A stretch of 64,000 nt of DNA from Datnioides undecimradiatus. Lineage: Eukaryota > Chordata > Actinopteri > Lobotiformes > Datnioididae. Shown here piece by piece: positions 13,201-24,735 of the stretch. Position numbers and translations under genes: made by a program. Position 1 is the stretch's first letter. Each line of letters begins with the position of its first letter. The stretch covers positions 2,015,957 to 2,079,956 of the forward strand of contig WARS01001868.1 of assembly GCA_008933995.1 (NCBI GenBank), in the 5' to 3' direction. The notes beneath the pieces were generated by a model that was not told the DNA's origin, did not search any database, and saw only the letters and a list, made by a program, of their open reading frames with translations.

Positions 13201-16200
13201 TTGACTTTTGATTCTCCTTGATACCCACTCTGTGTGGTACTGGTGGTTGGATTGTTTGGACAGTATAAAAAAGGTTAAAAACGTGTTCAGCAGAACTTGA
13301 TCACGGATGGTTTGTCAGGCGTTTCGGATGTGTTGTACTCCCCTTTCACACTTGTGGGCACCACAGCCATATGATGCTTTGTACTGATTTAATTCCTAAT
13401 CATAAGTCTACTGCCAAAGGATCAAGAAGATTGTCACTCCCTCCTCTGGTCTGTCTAGATGCCTGTGAGACTGTCTCTATGAGCAGTGAAACTAAAACTC
13501 AGTCATCTTGTAACTGTAGAAGTGTGTGTTGAATCTACTTCACACATGAAAACACTAAGATCTGCAGTCTTTGAGAAAAAAAGCTAAAATGACATTCATC
13601 ATCGATGTGTTTCAGTGCTGACAGTGGACATTCCCACACAGACAGCATGTCATCATTCACCATCATTGACCCTGATGTTGACTGCAGAGGAAGCCTGTGT
13701 CTAATGCAGGAAGAAATGTATCTTTGCAGAGACTCTGGCAGAATTACTGACAGGCTTATAGCTCACCACTACTGTGGGTTGAAAGATGCATTGCTCCATT
13801 CTCCATGGCTATTCGTGTATAGAAAGAGCACAGAAGTGAGTTCAGCTTCATTGCAAGAGTGAAACAGTTGGTCAGAGACCATGTTAGGATAGTGTGACTG
13901 ATGCCAAGTGGTCCAATCAAACCATAAAACAAACTATAAAGCCAATTTTTCATTCCAATTTAGAAATTAGGGTTTTTGTTGGTCTAAATTACATTGTCTT
14001 GCAATGATGAGGCTATATGACAATACCTTAAATGATACAAACACACGGCAGGGATGCAAATACATGCACCTAGCTGAATTTACATGCAAAACCACAGTAT
14101 CAGCTGTGAAAACTGATCTCCACCAAGTCTCAGAGCAGAAGCTTTTACAAGGCTTTTAACACAGAGCTAAGATACAGTAACTGACAATATGAATTTGGAA
14201 AAAAAGGTCTCAGCCTCGTTGTAATAAACTGAAATGACGTTTTGTTTCAGTGACCGCGTGTCGGACCTATTGAACTCTGCGCCCTGTCAGTCTCAATCAT
14301 AATAACTGTAAAAGAGATAGGGGCCCGATCCACCGGGCTGTATCTATAACTTTGCAGTATGGGAAACCACCAAAAGACACAGAGAGTAGATCAGTTATCA
14401 CAAGCAGCTGCACATTTCTTAAACTTGCCCAATCAGATGATGAGTAGCCCAGCATTTGTATTTGTATTGTTTCCTTACCGAGCCTGTACCTTCTTAATTA
14501 AACCTCCAATAACTCATTTAACAACTGATTCAAACTCAGCAATGTGGAATACTACTTTCTAAGTTCACATGGGAAACTTGTTAACTAGCTGTGTTTCTAG
14601 CTGCCCGGCAAGTTCATTAGTCACTTTCTTTTTGCTCTGGATTTGGTCTCTACCGGCTCGTAAGGGAAACATGTGCCTCTTTAGCGGCCAAACGCTCCAC
14701 TGTGCTCACCAGCTGGTCGCTAGCTTTGGCTGTCTGTTGTCTGATGCTAAGCAGGTAGTGCACGGTGGGGTTTTAGAGCTTTTAAGCTGAAAACAGCTGC
14801 TTTCTGCAGAACAAAACTACACTGCATGAGCAGTGAGAGTGAACCCAAACAGTAAAGTTACGGGCCGCGCAGTTAAAAAAAAAAACGAGCTGCAACACGC
14901 TGCGAAGCTCCGTAACTTCGAGGGGAGCTGCAGCTTCAGGTGATAATTCTCCACAGGTTTATCACAACTTGCTCGACCATTCACACTGTCACACTGTTTT
15001 CACATGAAGTACATTTTCTTTACAATGGTCAGCTTTGACTCTGATGATCTGATCACTCCCTTGCTCACTCAGCTTACTCAACACCTGTCGTCATGGCAAC
15101 GGTTGGCCCAATTCTCATAGCAATGTGTTTACGTGCTTGGGCAATGACCAAACAGGAAAAAGAATAACTCCAAAATCCCCCAGTGCTCCAATAACCTTCG
15201 CAGTTTTTTCCACTGGTAAAATTTTAAGTAAAGAAGAAAGTGAAGAGAGTGAAGAGTTGACATTAAGCCGTGTCTTACCTTCAGGGTGTACTTGTGTAAG
15301 TCCCAGGTAACAAGTACAATATAAAACTGTACAGAGCAATAGGGCTCTCCTGAGGACAGAGAAGACAGGATGTTAGAAAGACGCTGCGGTCACACAGTGC
15401 TGAAAAATACAGTTATTATTACAGTTAATACAGTTATTATTTGCGACCACTCTCTGATAAGGAACTCTTTAAAAAGCTGTTAATGAGTTGTAACTAATGG
15501 CCTCAATACATCAAGTCATTTATAGGGGCAAATTCTGGGTTGCCAGGTTGTTAAAATCCTGGGCTGGTGTTTAACTGTTCTACTTAGTAATAATACAGTT
15601 GTAAATGTTGGTAATTTATTAATAAAGGTTCAAAGTTCTTACTCTCTAAAAACTAGAGCCCGATCAATATTTTTGATTGGGCTTTGTTCAAAGGCACTCA
15701 GAATAACTTTATTAGTGGCTATTTGGGGAAATCTATGGCACGTCTCTTAGTAGACATGAAAAAACACATGACATGGGCCAAGATTACAAAATGATTCAAG
15801 TATCATGATAGACGAGGATAATAATGTATATATCACTGCTTTTGCATCACACCAAAACAGAGATTCAAACAGATGCTTTGCATTTGAGCTACTGATACCA
15901 TGCGAATAACAAACTGGATTCTGCAAAAGCACTTACAACTGAGAGGAAAGACGAGCACCTCTCCTCAGAACACACACAGTTTCAAGTTGCGGTTTGTAAC
16001 ACAGAAATACTATAGTAGACGTATCCACCAACTCTCCTCCCAAAACCAACATGTGTACACACACACACACACACACACACAGGCAGGAAACAAAAAAGCG
16101 AAACGGTCTCCCTCAACACCCTCGCCACATCCAGGTGTGCAGCAGAGCTGAGGGGACTGATTGGCAAGTGGACTGAGAGCTCAGTGGGGGACCGAGATCT

Positions 16201-16670
16201 GGTGACAGGCAGGGGAGCCACTGTTTACTGCTGGAGGTCATCCAGACACACATGGTCACACACACACATTGGAGGAGGAAATGTGTATAGCAGCTGTGGC
16301 TGGAGGGCTAGAGCTGAGCGGGCAGACGGGGGAGTGGGCCGGCGGCTCCAAATACATAAATGTGGGAAAGACTGTAACTGTTGCATAAACATATTTACGT
16401 GCGCCATCCCAGGCAAAGATGTGTCCGTCTGTCTTTAGAAGTATTTCTGCACACAGCCTCTGCGCTAACCAGTGGCTGCTTCCCCCCGTGGCCTAAATGA
16501 TTATAATCAGGCTGTGTGTGCATTTCTAAGTGTACGTGTGTGATGGTGTGCTAGCATGTGTGTGTCTGTGCCGTCTATGTCTGCCTCTCTCCCTGTTCCT
16601 AGTTGCTAATAAAGCTTCATCGCAATCAACCCCACACACAGCTGGTTGTGGTTACTCAGGATGCTTAGGT

Positions 16671-16701
<31 letters not shown>

Positions 16702-19700
16702 CTAGCAGACTCCCAGCTGGTTACAGTCTCATTCAGTGTCTTATCAGCTGACGAGAGATCGGCTTTCTGAAAATGAGCCATGAATGCTGGGATTTTTTTT
16801 TTTTTCCTGCAGCACAAAAAAAAAAGACACTTATTTTGTCCCTCAGGCTGTTTACATCTGTGCAAACTGGACCGCGTTTGCTGGGAAACTCTGACGCTTT
16901 TCAAAATAAAAGCTCTCAGTCGCTTGTTTGGATTTTCACTACGGTTCTTTTGAAGAGTACATGACGGGTTGGCATTTTTCTTGCAGGCTGGGAGCACTTG
17001 AGGTGGATTTGTGCACACTGGACATTTAAATCTGCGGGCTGACATTTGCACACTGACCCTGTCTGGTGTGGTTTTCATACTGCAGCAGTGAGTTTTGACA
17101 TGACTCCCTGAGGGATCCTTGGCTAAGCTGAGTGGACAAAATACAGGCCAGATGAACAATACCTCCTCCAAAGTCATCCATTAAACCAGTCTGACCTAAG
17201 TATTGTACTGTGACACACTGATCTGGCATTTCAAAGTGGGAAGAACATGGCTCTCTACTACTGATCATACATCATTCTCTTCTAATCAAACTCCAGCTGA
17301 TCTTAACAGCGACTGGCACACACACCTCCTGTGCTCCTGAAAAGCCAAATGATAGGAAAGATAATGTGCACAGCAGGGATCAACAAAGCAGCGTGACTTA
17401 ATTAATAGCCATGGAGAGAATGAGTCAGTGTTTTTAGGTGTCTGTTACAATGTTTGCAAAATAAGTGGCAAAGATGTGCAGTCGCTCTAACTGGAAAACA
17501 CACCTGGTGCCTCACTGTTCAATCATCTGCAGTAATCCACAGATGAAAACTGTTAAAGCCACTTTTTTCTTGACTTCCCAGCATCATCGCCCCTTTGCCT
17601 AATGTCTAAACTTTGATTCTAACCTCTCGACCACCTCCAAAACCACCACCAACCCCCTGTCACCTCCCGGCACACTCAGCCTACAGTGTCTTTAGGCCAG
17701 CAACCAGTCAAAGGTTGAAAGAAAAAAAACACACACACACACTGAAACGCCTGTATAGTTTCCGTTTCTTTTCACAAGTTTGGACACCTCACAGATCCCC
17801 TGACAGGATTTCCCAAAGGTGATCCTGCCCCCTGGGCGCGCGCACACACACGCACACACACGCACACACACACACAGTGGAAAATTCCTATGGATGACCT
17901 GACACTAACAGGCTGATGAGTAAGAGCGACTAACTTACATCTAATCAGAGCAGCTGTATGCCTGTATTGTCCATCATCTGTTCTCTCTGCAGTCAGGTAA
18001 TCTCCCACTCCAGACTGTGTACTCCCTCACCAATTACAACTCATCAAATGACTCACAGGCTTGTCTTAAAATCCCAAAGAGCAAATGAAACATAAAATAT
18101 AACTGTGTGATACCTCACTCTGCTTGGATTTAATGGCAACTAATTACACAAGTTAGACCAGCGGTGACTGGTTCACAAAGTGTCTGTGTGGCCGCATATA
18201 TTGAATTTTACAGTTTCAACGATATAGTCGATTTTCAGGGTGCAACACAGTCAAAATACACCGATATCATGTCCAGGAATAATTGCATGTGAAGCGCCAA
18301 CGGTGAGACATGACGGGCGACCCCATGTGGACATGTGCTGAATGATGCTTAGGTAGATCCGTAGGTACTAACTCGCAATTCGTGCACATCTTAAATGACT
18401 AATGAAGCCGTATTACCTGTTGATCCATTGGTAAATATGTGATGACAGAAACCTCAAAGAGCCATTCTCTATTTTTCTTAACGAATGATTTTTGAACCTG
18501 CGATCATTGTGTAACATCCAGTCAAGTGCGGTGAATAAAACTGATTACAATTGGAAAACAAATGACAAACTAAGGGAAGGTGGGTCAAATCTCCAGACTT
18601 TCCTACTCCCTAGATGACTGCATCCCCACTATCTCGCCACCGATCCGTTAACTAAACCAGATGTTCACTGCGCAAGAAAGGCAAATGTCAATCCAAGGTA
18701 GGAATGACGCATTCATGCCTAGATGAATGAATGCACAAATGAATGAAAACATGGCTTTGCGAAGCGAATTGTGCAACAGCTGGCTTCTGCGCGCAAAATC
18801 AAAACTGCGGCGCGGAGCAATATTTCGGCCCGTTTATTTTCAAAAGCCAGGTTGTGTTTTTCGCTTTCCGTGAAAATCTGTGCTGTAAACACACGCATAG
18901 GGCATCTGCATTTCATGTCACAGAGTCATAAAACTCGCGTCAGCTGCAGATGTCTTCTTGAGTAAATTGATAAGTGGATGTTGTCGGGGGAGCTGTTGCA
19001 AAAGTTGATGTAATCGTTTTAGCTGACTAAGTGTAAAAGCATTTTTCTTTAACGCTGAGCATCTCCTGAAGAAAAACATATATGTCAGCTTAACTTCCCC
19101 GCGCAGGCCTGCCTGTGGGCTGCGTCCGTAAAGGGGAAACCGTGGAAAGCATCCTAACAAAGTGGATGCTGCTAAACCTCTGATGAAACTTTACGGGTCA
19201 ATAATCGCTCCATCTATAATATGGGTCAAGCTCTTGCATGCACCCATTGACACACACACACGCGCGCAAATCAACTACTTGATATTTCATTGAGAAATCA
19301 CGATCTGTTTTTGCAAAACGCACAAAAATGGGGGGAAATGGGAAAATTTAAATCTAGCCCACGCAAATTACTTCCAAATGAACCAAATTATTGTTTTTGA
19401 TCTCTTTCCCAACGCGTTAGAGATCGTAAGAGATTAGAATAAAAACGGACAAAAACAGTAGCAGGAACCAAAAAAATGACATATGTCCGTGTTTTGGCAA
19501 AGTTATGATCAATATCTAAATTACAAATGACACCTATGGTCCCAACAGACCCCTTACACAGGCCTCAATAGTCCCCAGCGGACACCGCTTCTGCATGGAG
19601 AGCTGGACCACAGCCAGCCGGCACATCACAGGTACGCACATGGCAAACAGTTCCTCAAACCGTAACTCGGTCCCCGCCGGTGATCAGTCTCACCCCGGCT

Positions 19701-19819
19701 CTTTCCAACATCCTCTCATCAGTGCGCACAGACACAGTAAGATAAAAGAAGATGAATGGTACTTACTTTGTGTCTAGATGAGAGGTTCTGCAATCTCTCC
19801 TTCGGGTGCCTAAATTCAT
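4241..19819 (-). CDS. col27a1: Collagen alpha-1(XXVII) chain, 5' part (gene continues past position 1)
   Basis: Type XXVII collagen is a secreted fibrillar collagen of cartilage and other developing matrices. Four coding exons are visible on the minus strand: 19819-19767, 15349-15279, 9527-8020 and 4294-4241. They join in phase (2, 1, 0) into 562 residues: a signal peptide (about 1-36), a TSPN/laminin-G-like domain (about 43-245) with four cysteines near its end, a basic Pro/Thr/Lys/Ser-rich linker (about 250-530), and the start of the Gly-X-Y helix. The order and the sequence VDILQKLGL match my recollection of human COL27A1, which has VDVLQRLGL at the same place. COL24A1 is the closest alternative but fits the exon 2/3 junction less well. 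Most of the helix and the C-propeptide lie outside the window. I cannot tell which teleost paralogue (a or b) this is. Confidence 0.93.
4295..8019 (-). other. col27a1 intron 3
   Basis: This 3.7-kb intron separates the linker exon from the first helix exon. Phase continuity across it means no exon needs to be hidden inside. An open frame on the plus strand (7443-7898, 151 codons) has no recognisable domain and is judged fortuitous. Nothing else stood out. Confidence 0.75.
8020..9527 (-). CDS. col27a1: col27a1 coding exon 3 (TSPN/LamG domain and Pro/Thr/Lys-rich linker)
   Basis: This 1,508-bp exon is by far the largest coding exon in the window. The acceptor (CATTTCTCTCCAG) and donor (CAG|GTAAGC) are strong. 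The first 200 residues are a thrombospondin-N/laminin-G-like domain: IPFRSG, LALVLSVRSHRVN, HDGQWHQLAV, and C-terminal cysteines in ASCGEQS, AICQFD and NYCRYIKKQC. About 280 residues of low-complexity Pro, Thr, Lys and Ser follow. Near the end PKGHKGDAGPQ begins the Gly-X-Y repeat, which the next exon continues without a break. In fibrillar collagens this N-terminal module is the non-helical part of the propeptide. The low-complexity part leaves long open frames on the opposite strand, which I treat as shadows. Confidence 0.97.
9528..15278 (-). other. col27a1 intron 2
   Basis: This 5.75-kb intron contains a short CA tract near 10047-10058, AT-rich sequence, and the start of a dispersed repeat copy at about 14625-14985. 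No open frame within it resembles a known protein. Confidence 0.75.
14625..14985 (+). repeat. Interspersed repeat, family B
   Basis: Parallels the stretch at 24400-24735 in the same orientation: AACGCTCCACTGTGCTCACC, CAGCTGGTCGCTAGC, TGCTAAGCAGGTAGTG, GAAAACAGCTGCTTTCTGCAG, GAGAGTGAACCCAAACA and CAGCTTCAGGTGATAATTCT occur in the same order in both. It is old and diverged, with no coding capacity. Confidence 0.8.
15279..15349 (-). CDS. col27a1: col27a1 coding exon 2 (hydrophobic core of signal peptide)
   Basis: This 71-bp exon lies between an acceptor reading CTCTGTCCTCAG and a donor GTAAGA on the minus strand. It encodes RALLLCTVLYCTCYLGLTQ then VHPE, ending one base into the Asp codon completed by exon 3. 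The hydrophobic core is unusually rich in cysteine (three). The junction HPED-VDILQ aligns with the human APED-VDVLQ as I remember it, which is the main reason for placing this small exon here. Cleavage probably falls near Thr36-Val38. Confidence 0.9.
16056..16081 (+). repeat. CA microsatellite in col27a1 intron 1
   Basis: About 13 uninterrupted AC units. Confidence 0.95.
16672..16701 (+). repeat. TG microsatellite in col27a1 intron 1
   Basis: About 15 TG units, 600 bases from the CA tract at 16056 and of opposite strand sense, so the two could pair in the transcript. Confidence 0.95.
17836..17877 (+). repeat. GC/CA compound microsatellite in col27a1 intron 1
   Basis: A GCGCGC start followed by CA units with CGCACA interruptions. 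This alternating purine-pyrimidine run is a candidate Z-DNA former. Confidence 0.9.
19767..19819 (-). CDS. col27a1: col27a1 coding exon 1 (start codon, basic n-region of signal peptide)
   Basis: Reading on the minus strand, ATG at 19819 opens 17 codons plus two bases (MNLGTRRRDCRTSHLDT, then AA), followed by a perfect donor GTAAGT at 19766. The trailing AA plus the first base of exon 2 gives Lys, so phase 2 fits exactly and the product continues as RALLLC. The arginine-rich start is typical of a signal-peptide n-region. I chose this ATG over a second one 10 bases upstream (19829), because only this one is in frame with the collagen. Both have the same CAA context, because they sit in two copies of a 10-bp tandem repeat. 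There is no transcript proof, so another upstream exon is possible. Confidence 0.75.
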
Positions 19820-20164
19820 TTGTATTCATTTGTCCTGGCAGTCAAAAACCTGACCGTTAATCACAGCGTGACTCCTTTGCAAAGGGGGCAGAGACAGAAG
19901 ACACCGGTCGCCGTTTTACACATTTGACAAGCTTGAGATGAAGTTCCAGAGGGAAAAACTCATGTTGATTTGCCTGTCAAGCCCGACATAAATTCCTTCT
20001 GGCAGGCTGGTTTGACAGAGAGTTTTCCTGTGCGATTGTCTGTCGATATTCCCCTGTGTTTCATTCATTTATGCCGATCCAGTTTGAGGGACGCGCAGCC
20101 GGAGAGAAAGCTGGGTTCTTTTGGAGGGGGGTTACGGAGTCAGGAGCGTTGGACTCATCCCTTT

Positions 20165-20176
20165 CCTTTTTAAATA
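20165..20176 (-). promoter_or_regulatory. TATA-like element, candidate col27a1 core promoter
   Basis: On the minus strand this reads TATTTAAAAAGG, about 345 bases upstream of the chosen col27a1 ATG. A start site about 30 bases downstream (near 20140) would give an unspliced leader of about 320 bases. This is a motif match only; an AT-rich 8-mer of this kind also occurs by chance. Confidence 0.35.
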
Positions 20177-20689
20177 GGCTTTCTGTGGGTAAAGCGATGG
20201 CAAATGCACCGCACAGCCAGGTGTCAAGTTACAAACCCAGCGGTTGCATCGAGCAACTACACGCCTTCTCCAGGGGTTGGCCACATGGATCCTACCCAAA
20301 GCCCCATGCGCCGGTAGACCATATGAATGAACCACGGTGACACACGGTGGGCAGCACTTTTCAGAGTGAAACTGGCAAACAGGGACGCCTACAGCTACCC
20401 TAGAGACTCTCCGTTATGCAGCCACCTTTTTAGCCTTGTGTGTGTGGAATAAATAAATAAATTGGGTAATCATCTGTGATACTTATTCTTTGGAAAGATG
20501 ATGAACGAGATGGTGTCTGAGAACTTCCCAGCAAAGAAGAACTTTATTAATTCTTTGTAAATTTGGCAAGTATGTCTCATCTGCCTTTGGAGTCGAAATG
20601 GTGAAAAATAAGCCCACTGCAAAGCACAATGATGTTTAAGATGTTGACATTAGTCATTTATTGGAAAGATCTCACTCTTATTCGGTCAC

Positions 20690-20714
20690 ACACACACACA
20701 CACAAACACACACA
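20690..20714 (+). repeat. CA microsatellite upstream of col27a1
   Basis: A CA repeat with one AAACA interruption, about 500 bases upstream of the candidate col27a1 promoter. Confidence 0.9.
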
Positions 20715-23700
20715 TGTAGTCATTATGTGGTTTGCACACTGTGCAAAATCTTGGGCCGCTTCATGCAGATATTTTCCCAGTGTGTCACATCAGAGCTGAC
20801 ATCAGTCTTGCCCATTGTGTTAGAGAAGTGTTAATGGAGAGGGAGCAGCACCTGGATCAGCTCCCATTACCTTAACGGGGGTCACGGCCTGGTGCAGGAA
20901 AAGGCCTCCCAAAGACCTCGACACAATCACAAGAGCCAGTAATCACCACCTGACATCTGTTTGAGACATTTAATGAATGTGTATGTTTAACACGGCGATA
21001 AGACATTTGGTGTTCCCCCAAAAATGTGTTGCTGGTTTACAAAAGCTGTCACAAGATTAGTGTAATTTCAGATGAAAAGTGCTCTCAGGCTGTTTGTTTG
21101 CATGTCGTTTTTTAACGTTCGTGAGCACCACAAACAAATTTTTATTCACATAAATCATACAAGAGTGGACGAAGAAAGAAACTCTTTAAACCTGATCAAG
21201 AAAGACCAAAACTTTTAGCATTTTTTGTAATTTGGATGACCCGGCCTTTAAACTGATCGATCAAATGAACAAACAGTACTAACAACTGTCGCATCAGTTA
21301 AACTAACTTCCCCGGGCATTTCTGAGAAAAACACCTGTGTTAGGCGACAGCCCGCCATCTCTTGATCTAAATTGGAACTTATACTTTCAAGCTATGATTG
21401 TAATTAAATTAATCTGAGCTGAATAATTGGATAATTTCTTAGTTAGGAGGATCTTATCATGTAAACACCAGCAAAGACTTGATGAATTGGTATTACAGCG
21501 CACCGCTTGTTTAAATGAATGCTGCACACAGCGACATCAGTGCACAAACAACTAGCTGAGGAGGCTGCAGAATAAGGATGTTAGTGACTTGCGCACATTA
21601 GCGCTCGCTCTTTCAGCTGACCGTCCAGAAGACTTGCAAGAAAGGTCACCCTGCGTGACACTCTATTAGGGCGGGGCAGACTGCGTGTGTCAGCCATGGC
21701 AATCTCTCCACATTTCAGCCTGAGGCCGCTGCTCGGCCTGCCTCAGGGGTGGGTGCTAATGGACACAAGTCATTAACATCCTCTTTACAATCTCCTTCAC
21801 ACACTCTGTCCCTTGTGTTTCAGAGCTTGGTGCCACCCGACCCTCCCATGTACTTCCAATGAGCCACAGCGACTCTGCCCCCTTCTTCCAAATTACAAAC
21901 TCTGCGCTCGCTAGCGCGCTCACTGCCACCCCTTAAAGCTGCTTAATTATGGTCATTGGCACCAAGTCTGAAAGCTCCCTTTATCCCCCCCACGCTCCAG
22001 AAATAGGCCCTGCTGAAGCACACAGGCAGCCCAGATCAAACGCTCCCCATAGGGAAGGGGTCATTACTGGTACGCAGGGCGGACACAGCCCAATGGGTGC
22101 TGGGCCACGCCTTGAGCCCAAATTGCAGCCTGGGCCTAGTAAGGACACAAGACTGTTCTTTGATGCACGGCAAGAGTAACAGCAACACAGGCTGTTTGGA
22201 TATCAATGTTTACAGTGAGCTGTGCACTGTACATACACATAAACAACCAATACAGTGTTTTGCAGACTAAAAGCTAAGAAAATTGGACGCTGGGCTTGGT
22301 TGGGTGTTCACATGTTTCTCATGGTTTATATTTATCTGGATGTCAGTGCTGTTTTACATAAGTAGCATGTTTAGAAACGTTTCCAGGTGACAAAGTCCTA
22401 AGGAAGTAAAAATGACAGAAATTCTGCAAAAGAAACCAACGATTTTATTGAACTTATTACATTATCTGTCTCATTCTGACGATTCAAAACACCTATGGAA
22501 AGAAGCTAACTAATGTTGCAAATGGTTCTGTTTTTTTTAGAGAATGAATGGATGTAGAATAACCTCATGTCACCCAACAAATAAATAGGTTGTAAAGACA
22601 GTCACCTCTGTGTAGGTGTGTTTTCACGCTGGGCAGTGGCAGAGGTTATGGAGGTGGTGGCGGTGAACCAGACAGTGCTGTCTCTCTCAGCTCCACTGCA
22701 CACAAGAGGACTGTTCATACAAGGAATGTGTGTGTACGCGAGTGTGTGAATGCACACGTGCGTGCGTGTATATGTGGAGTGACTCTGTGGTTTGTGTTTT
22801 TCCTTTACAGGTGGTTCTGTCCACTTGTTTATGTTCCTGGTTCTGTCTCCTTCCTGTGCAGAGATGGTTTGGTGATGCACTCCGAGGTGGAAAGTGGTCA
22901 AGGAAGCTCCTGTCCGCTGCGCTTTTTGCCACATTCAGTTCCTCATTGTGGTCCTTCTCTTCATCTTTTACTCTTTATCTGGCACATCCATGCTGTCTCC
23001 TCTATTTTCTTCACTTTTGTCTGCTAAATCATCACCAACTCTCCCCAGTTTCCTCCATCTCCACGAGCTCTGCCTCTCTCTCTCTCTGTCATTCCTTCAC
23101 CACAAGCATTTCCAGTGCTGGCACAGCAGAGGAGACAGCCACCCCGAAAGCAGTGCCACAACCATAATGAGCATGTTGAGTTCTCATAATAACACCAGAA
23201 TAACCTGCTGGGGAAGACAAGCTCTTTTGGGGGCAGGCTCACAAACCTGGCTACCCTGGATTGAAAGTGTCAACACCTCACAGACCTGCACTTGTTGAAG
23301 TGTGAAATATGGAGCTGTGTGTTCCCCACAATGCGCTGTTTATAGACTGATTTCTGCAGTGTTTGCTGTTTTTTAACTATATTTTGTGTTCAGGGTTGAG
23401 ATGTTGTTGTTGTTGTAAGGTGCTAAAATGATCCACGTTTACTGAAATCACAACACAGTACCTTTCATTCCTTGCTCTCTGCGTGGGGACTGTGCAGAAG
23501 TTATTAGGAAGGGGAAGGGAGGTCAAAAAAAGCTGGAAGGTTATGCTTTTTTTTTGGAGAAGGGAGGATAGTAAATTATCTGAGTCAGGGAGTGATTGTC
23601 CGTCATTTCACTGAGGAGCACTTAAGTTTTTTTCCCTACCCTAAAGCAGCTCCCACCTTCAATTTATACTGCATCTTGACAGAAAGCAGAGCTACAGTAA

Positions 23701-24013
23701 AGTACAATGTGTTGTATAAAAATGATATTGACAGTCCTTTTTTCCCTTTTTTAAAAAAAGGAATGGTTACATTATTTGTTAAGCAAGATAAATTATTTTT
23801 TGCTAATTCAATTGTGCAGCTTGGTAGCTGTGAAAATGGGGAAAATGCTATAATTCATATGAAGGTTTACAACGGAGTATGCGATCTCTAGCCTGCAATA
23901 GGGAATTTTTGGCTACTTAATGAGAGCAGAAACAAGTTGCAAACACAACACTGATATATTAATCACTGTATGTATCACCCACTACCATGATAGTTATTGG
24001 TTAAGACTCCCTA

Positions 24014-24030
24014 CCACAAGAGGGCGGCAG
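24014..24030 (+). promoter_or_regulatory. CTCF-like motif
   Basis: CCACAAGAGGGCGGCAG agrees with the vertebrate CTCF consensus (CCASYAGRKGGCRSY) at all but one of its 15 positions. It lies in the gene-poor interval, 4 kb upstream of the col27a1 promoter. A near-identical motif occurs at 53132. Occupancy is unknown. Confidence 0.5.
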
Positions 24031-24399
24031 TGACTGCACTCCTAAAGCGTAAACTACACTTGTATTGTCTTTGTTAGACAGTACACTTTCACTTTTCACA
24101 TGATGTTCAATTTTATTTGATGAGCCCAAGTTTCCTCAGTTAGCATTAGGGGGTGTTTTAATTACCACTGTAGTTGTAGAATTAATTAATAATAAGTTCT
24201 AGTCAGACTTTCACAGTAAAGCATGCTGAGAAATATTTCAGGGGAGTTTGGTTTATACACTAGAAACAGATCATGGTTTGGCAAAATCTGTGCTGGGAGT
24301 TTGTGGGTGTTTCGTGTACTCCTTTTATATCAGTTTGTTCAATTTGATATGACGAACTCATAAATAGTTGCTCATTTATATATTTATACATTTATTCAC

Positions 24400-24735
24400 T
24401 CTCTTTTGTCTCTGTTTGTGATCTTCACCAACTCCCGAGGAAAATATCTGGTACTTTCGGTGCTAAATGCTCCACTATAATTACCAGCTAGTCACTAACT
24501 GTCTGCCATTTGGTGCTGAGCAGGTCATGTACAGTGGGTTTTCAAAGCTTTTTCAGTGAAAACAGCTGTCTGCTGCAGCCAAATATTATACTGCAAGGGT
24601 GGTGAGAGTGAACTTAAAACAACAATAAAGTTGCCGGTAACAACAAGCTGAAACCTGCTGTAAAGCTCCATAAAGATGAAAGGAAACTGCAGATTTAGGT
24701 GACAGTTCTCTGTAGGTTCGTCACAGTTAGTTTAG
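24400..24735 (+). repeat. Interspersed repeat, family B, second copy
   Basis: Carries the same ordered blocks as 14625-14985 (AATGCTCCACTATAATTACC, CAGCTAGTCACTAAC, GTGCTGAGCAGGTCATG, GAAAACAGCTGTCTGCTGCAG, GAGAGTGAACTTAAAACA, CAGATTTAGGTGACAGTTCT), with roughly one base in four or five different. Confidence 0.8.

Larger units (their letters stand above)
15350..19766 (-). other. col27a1 intron 1
   Basis: This 4.4-kb first intron carries three CA/TG microsatellites (about 16056-16081, 16672-16701 and 17836-17877) and a short CG-containing stretch at about 18760-18840. First introns of collagen genes often hold enhancers, but I can point to no specific conserved site here. Confidence 0.65.

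Noticed and set aside
16665-17177. 170-codon minus-strand open frame
   Set aside because: It crosses a TG microsatellite (giving a Thr-His run) and shows no recognisable protein features.
22730-23167. 145-codon open frame, Ser/Cys/Leu-rich, plus strand
   Set aside because: It reads through CT-rich and TG-rich low-complexity DNA; overlapping frames are equally open, so there is no sign of selection on any of them.
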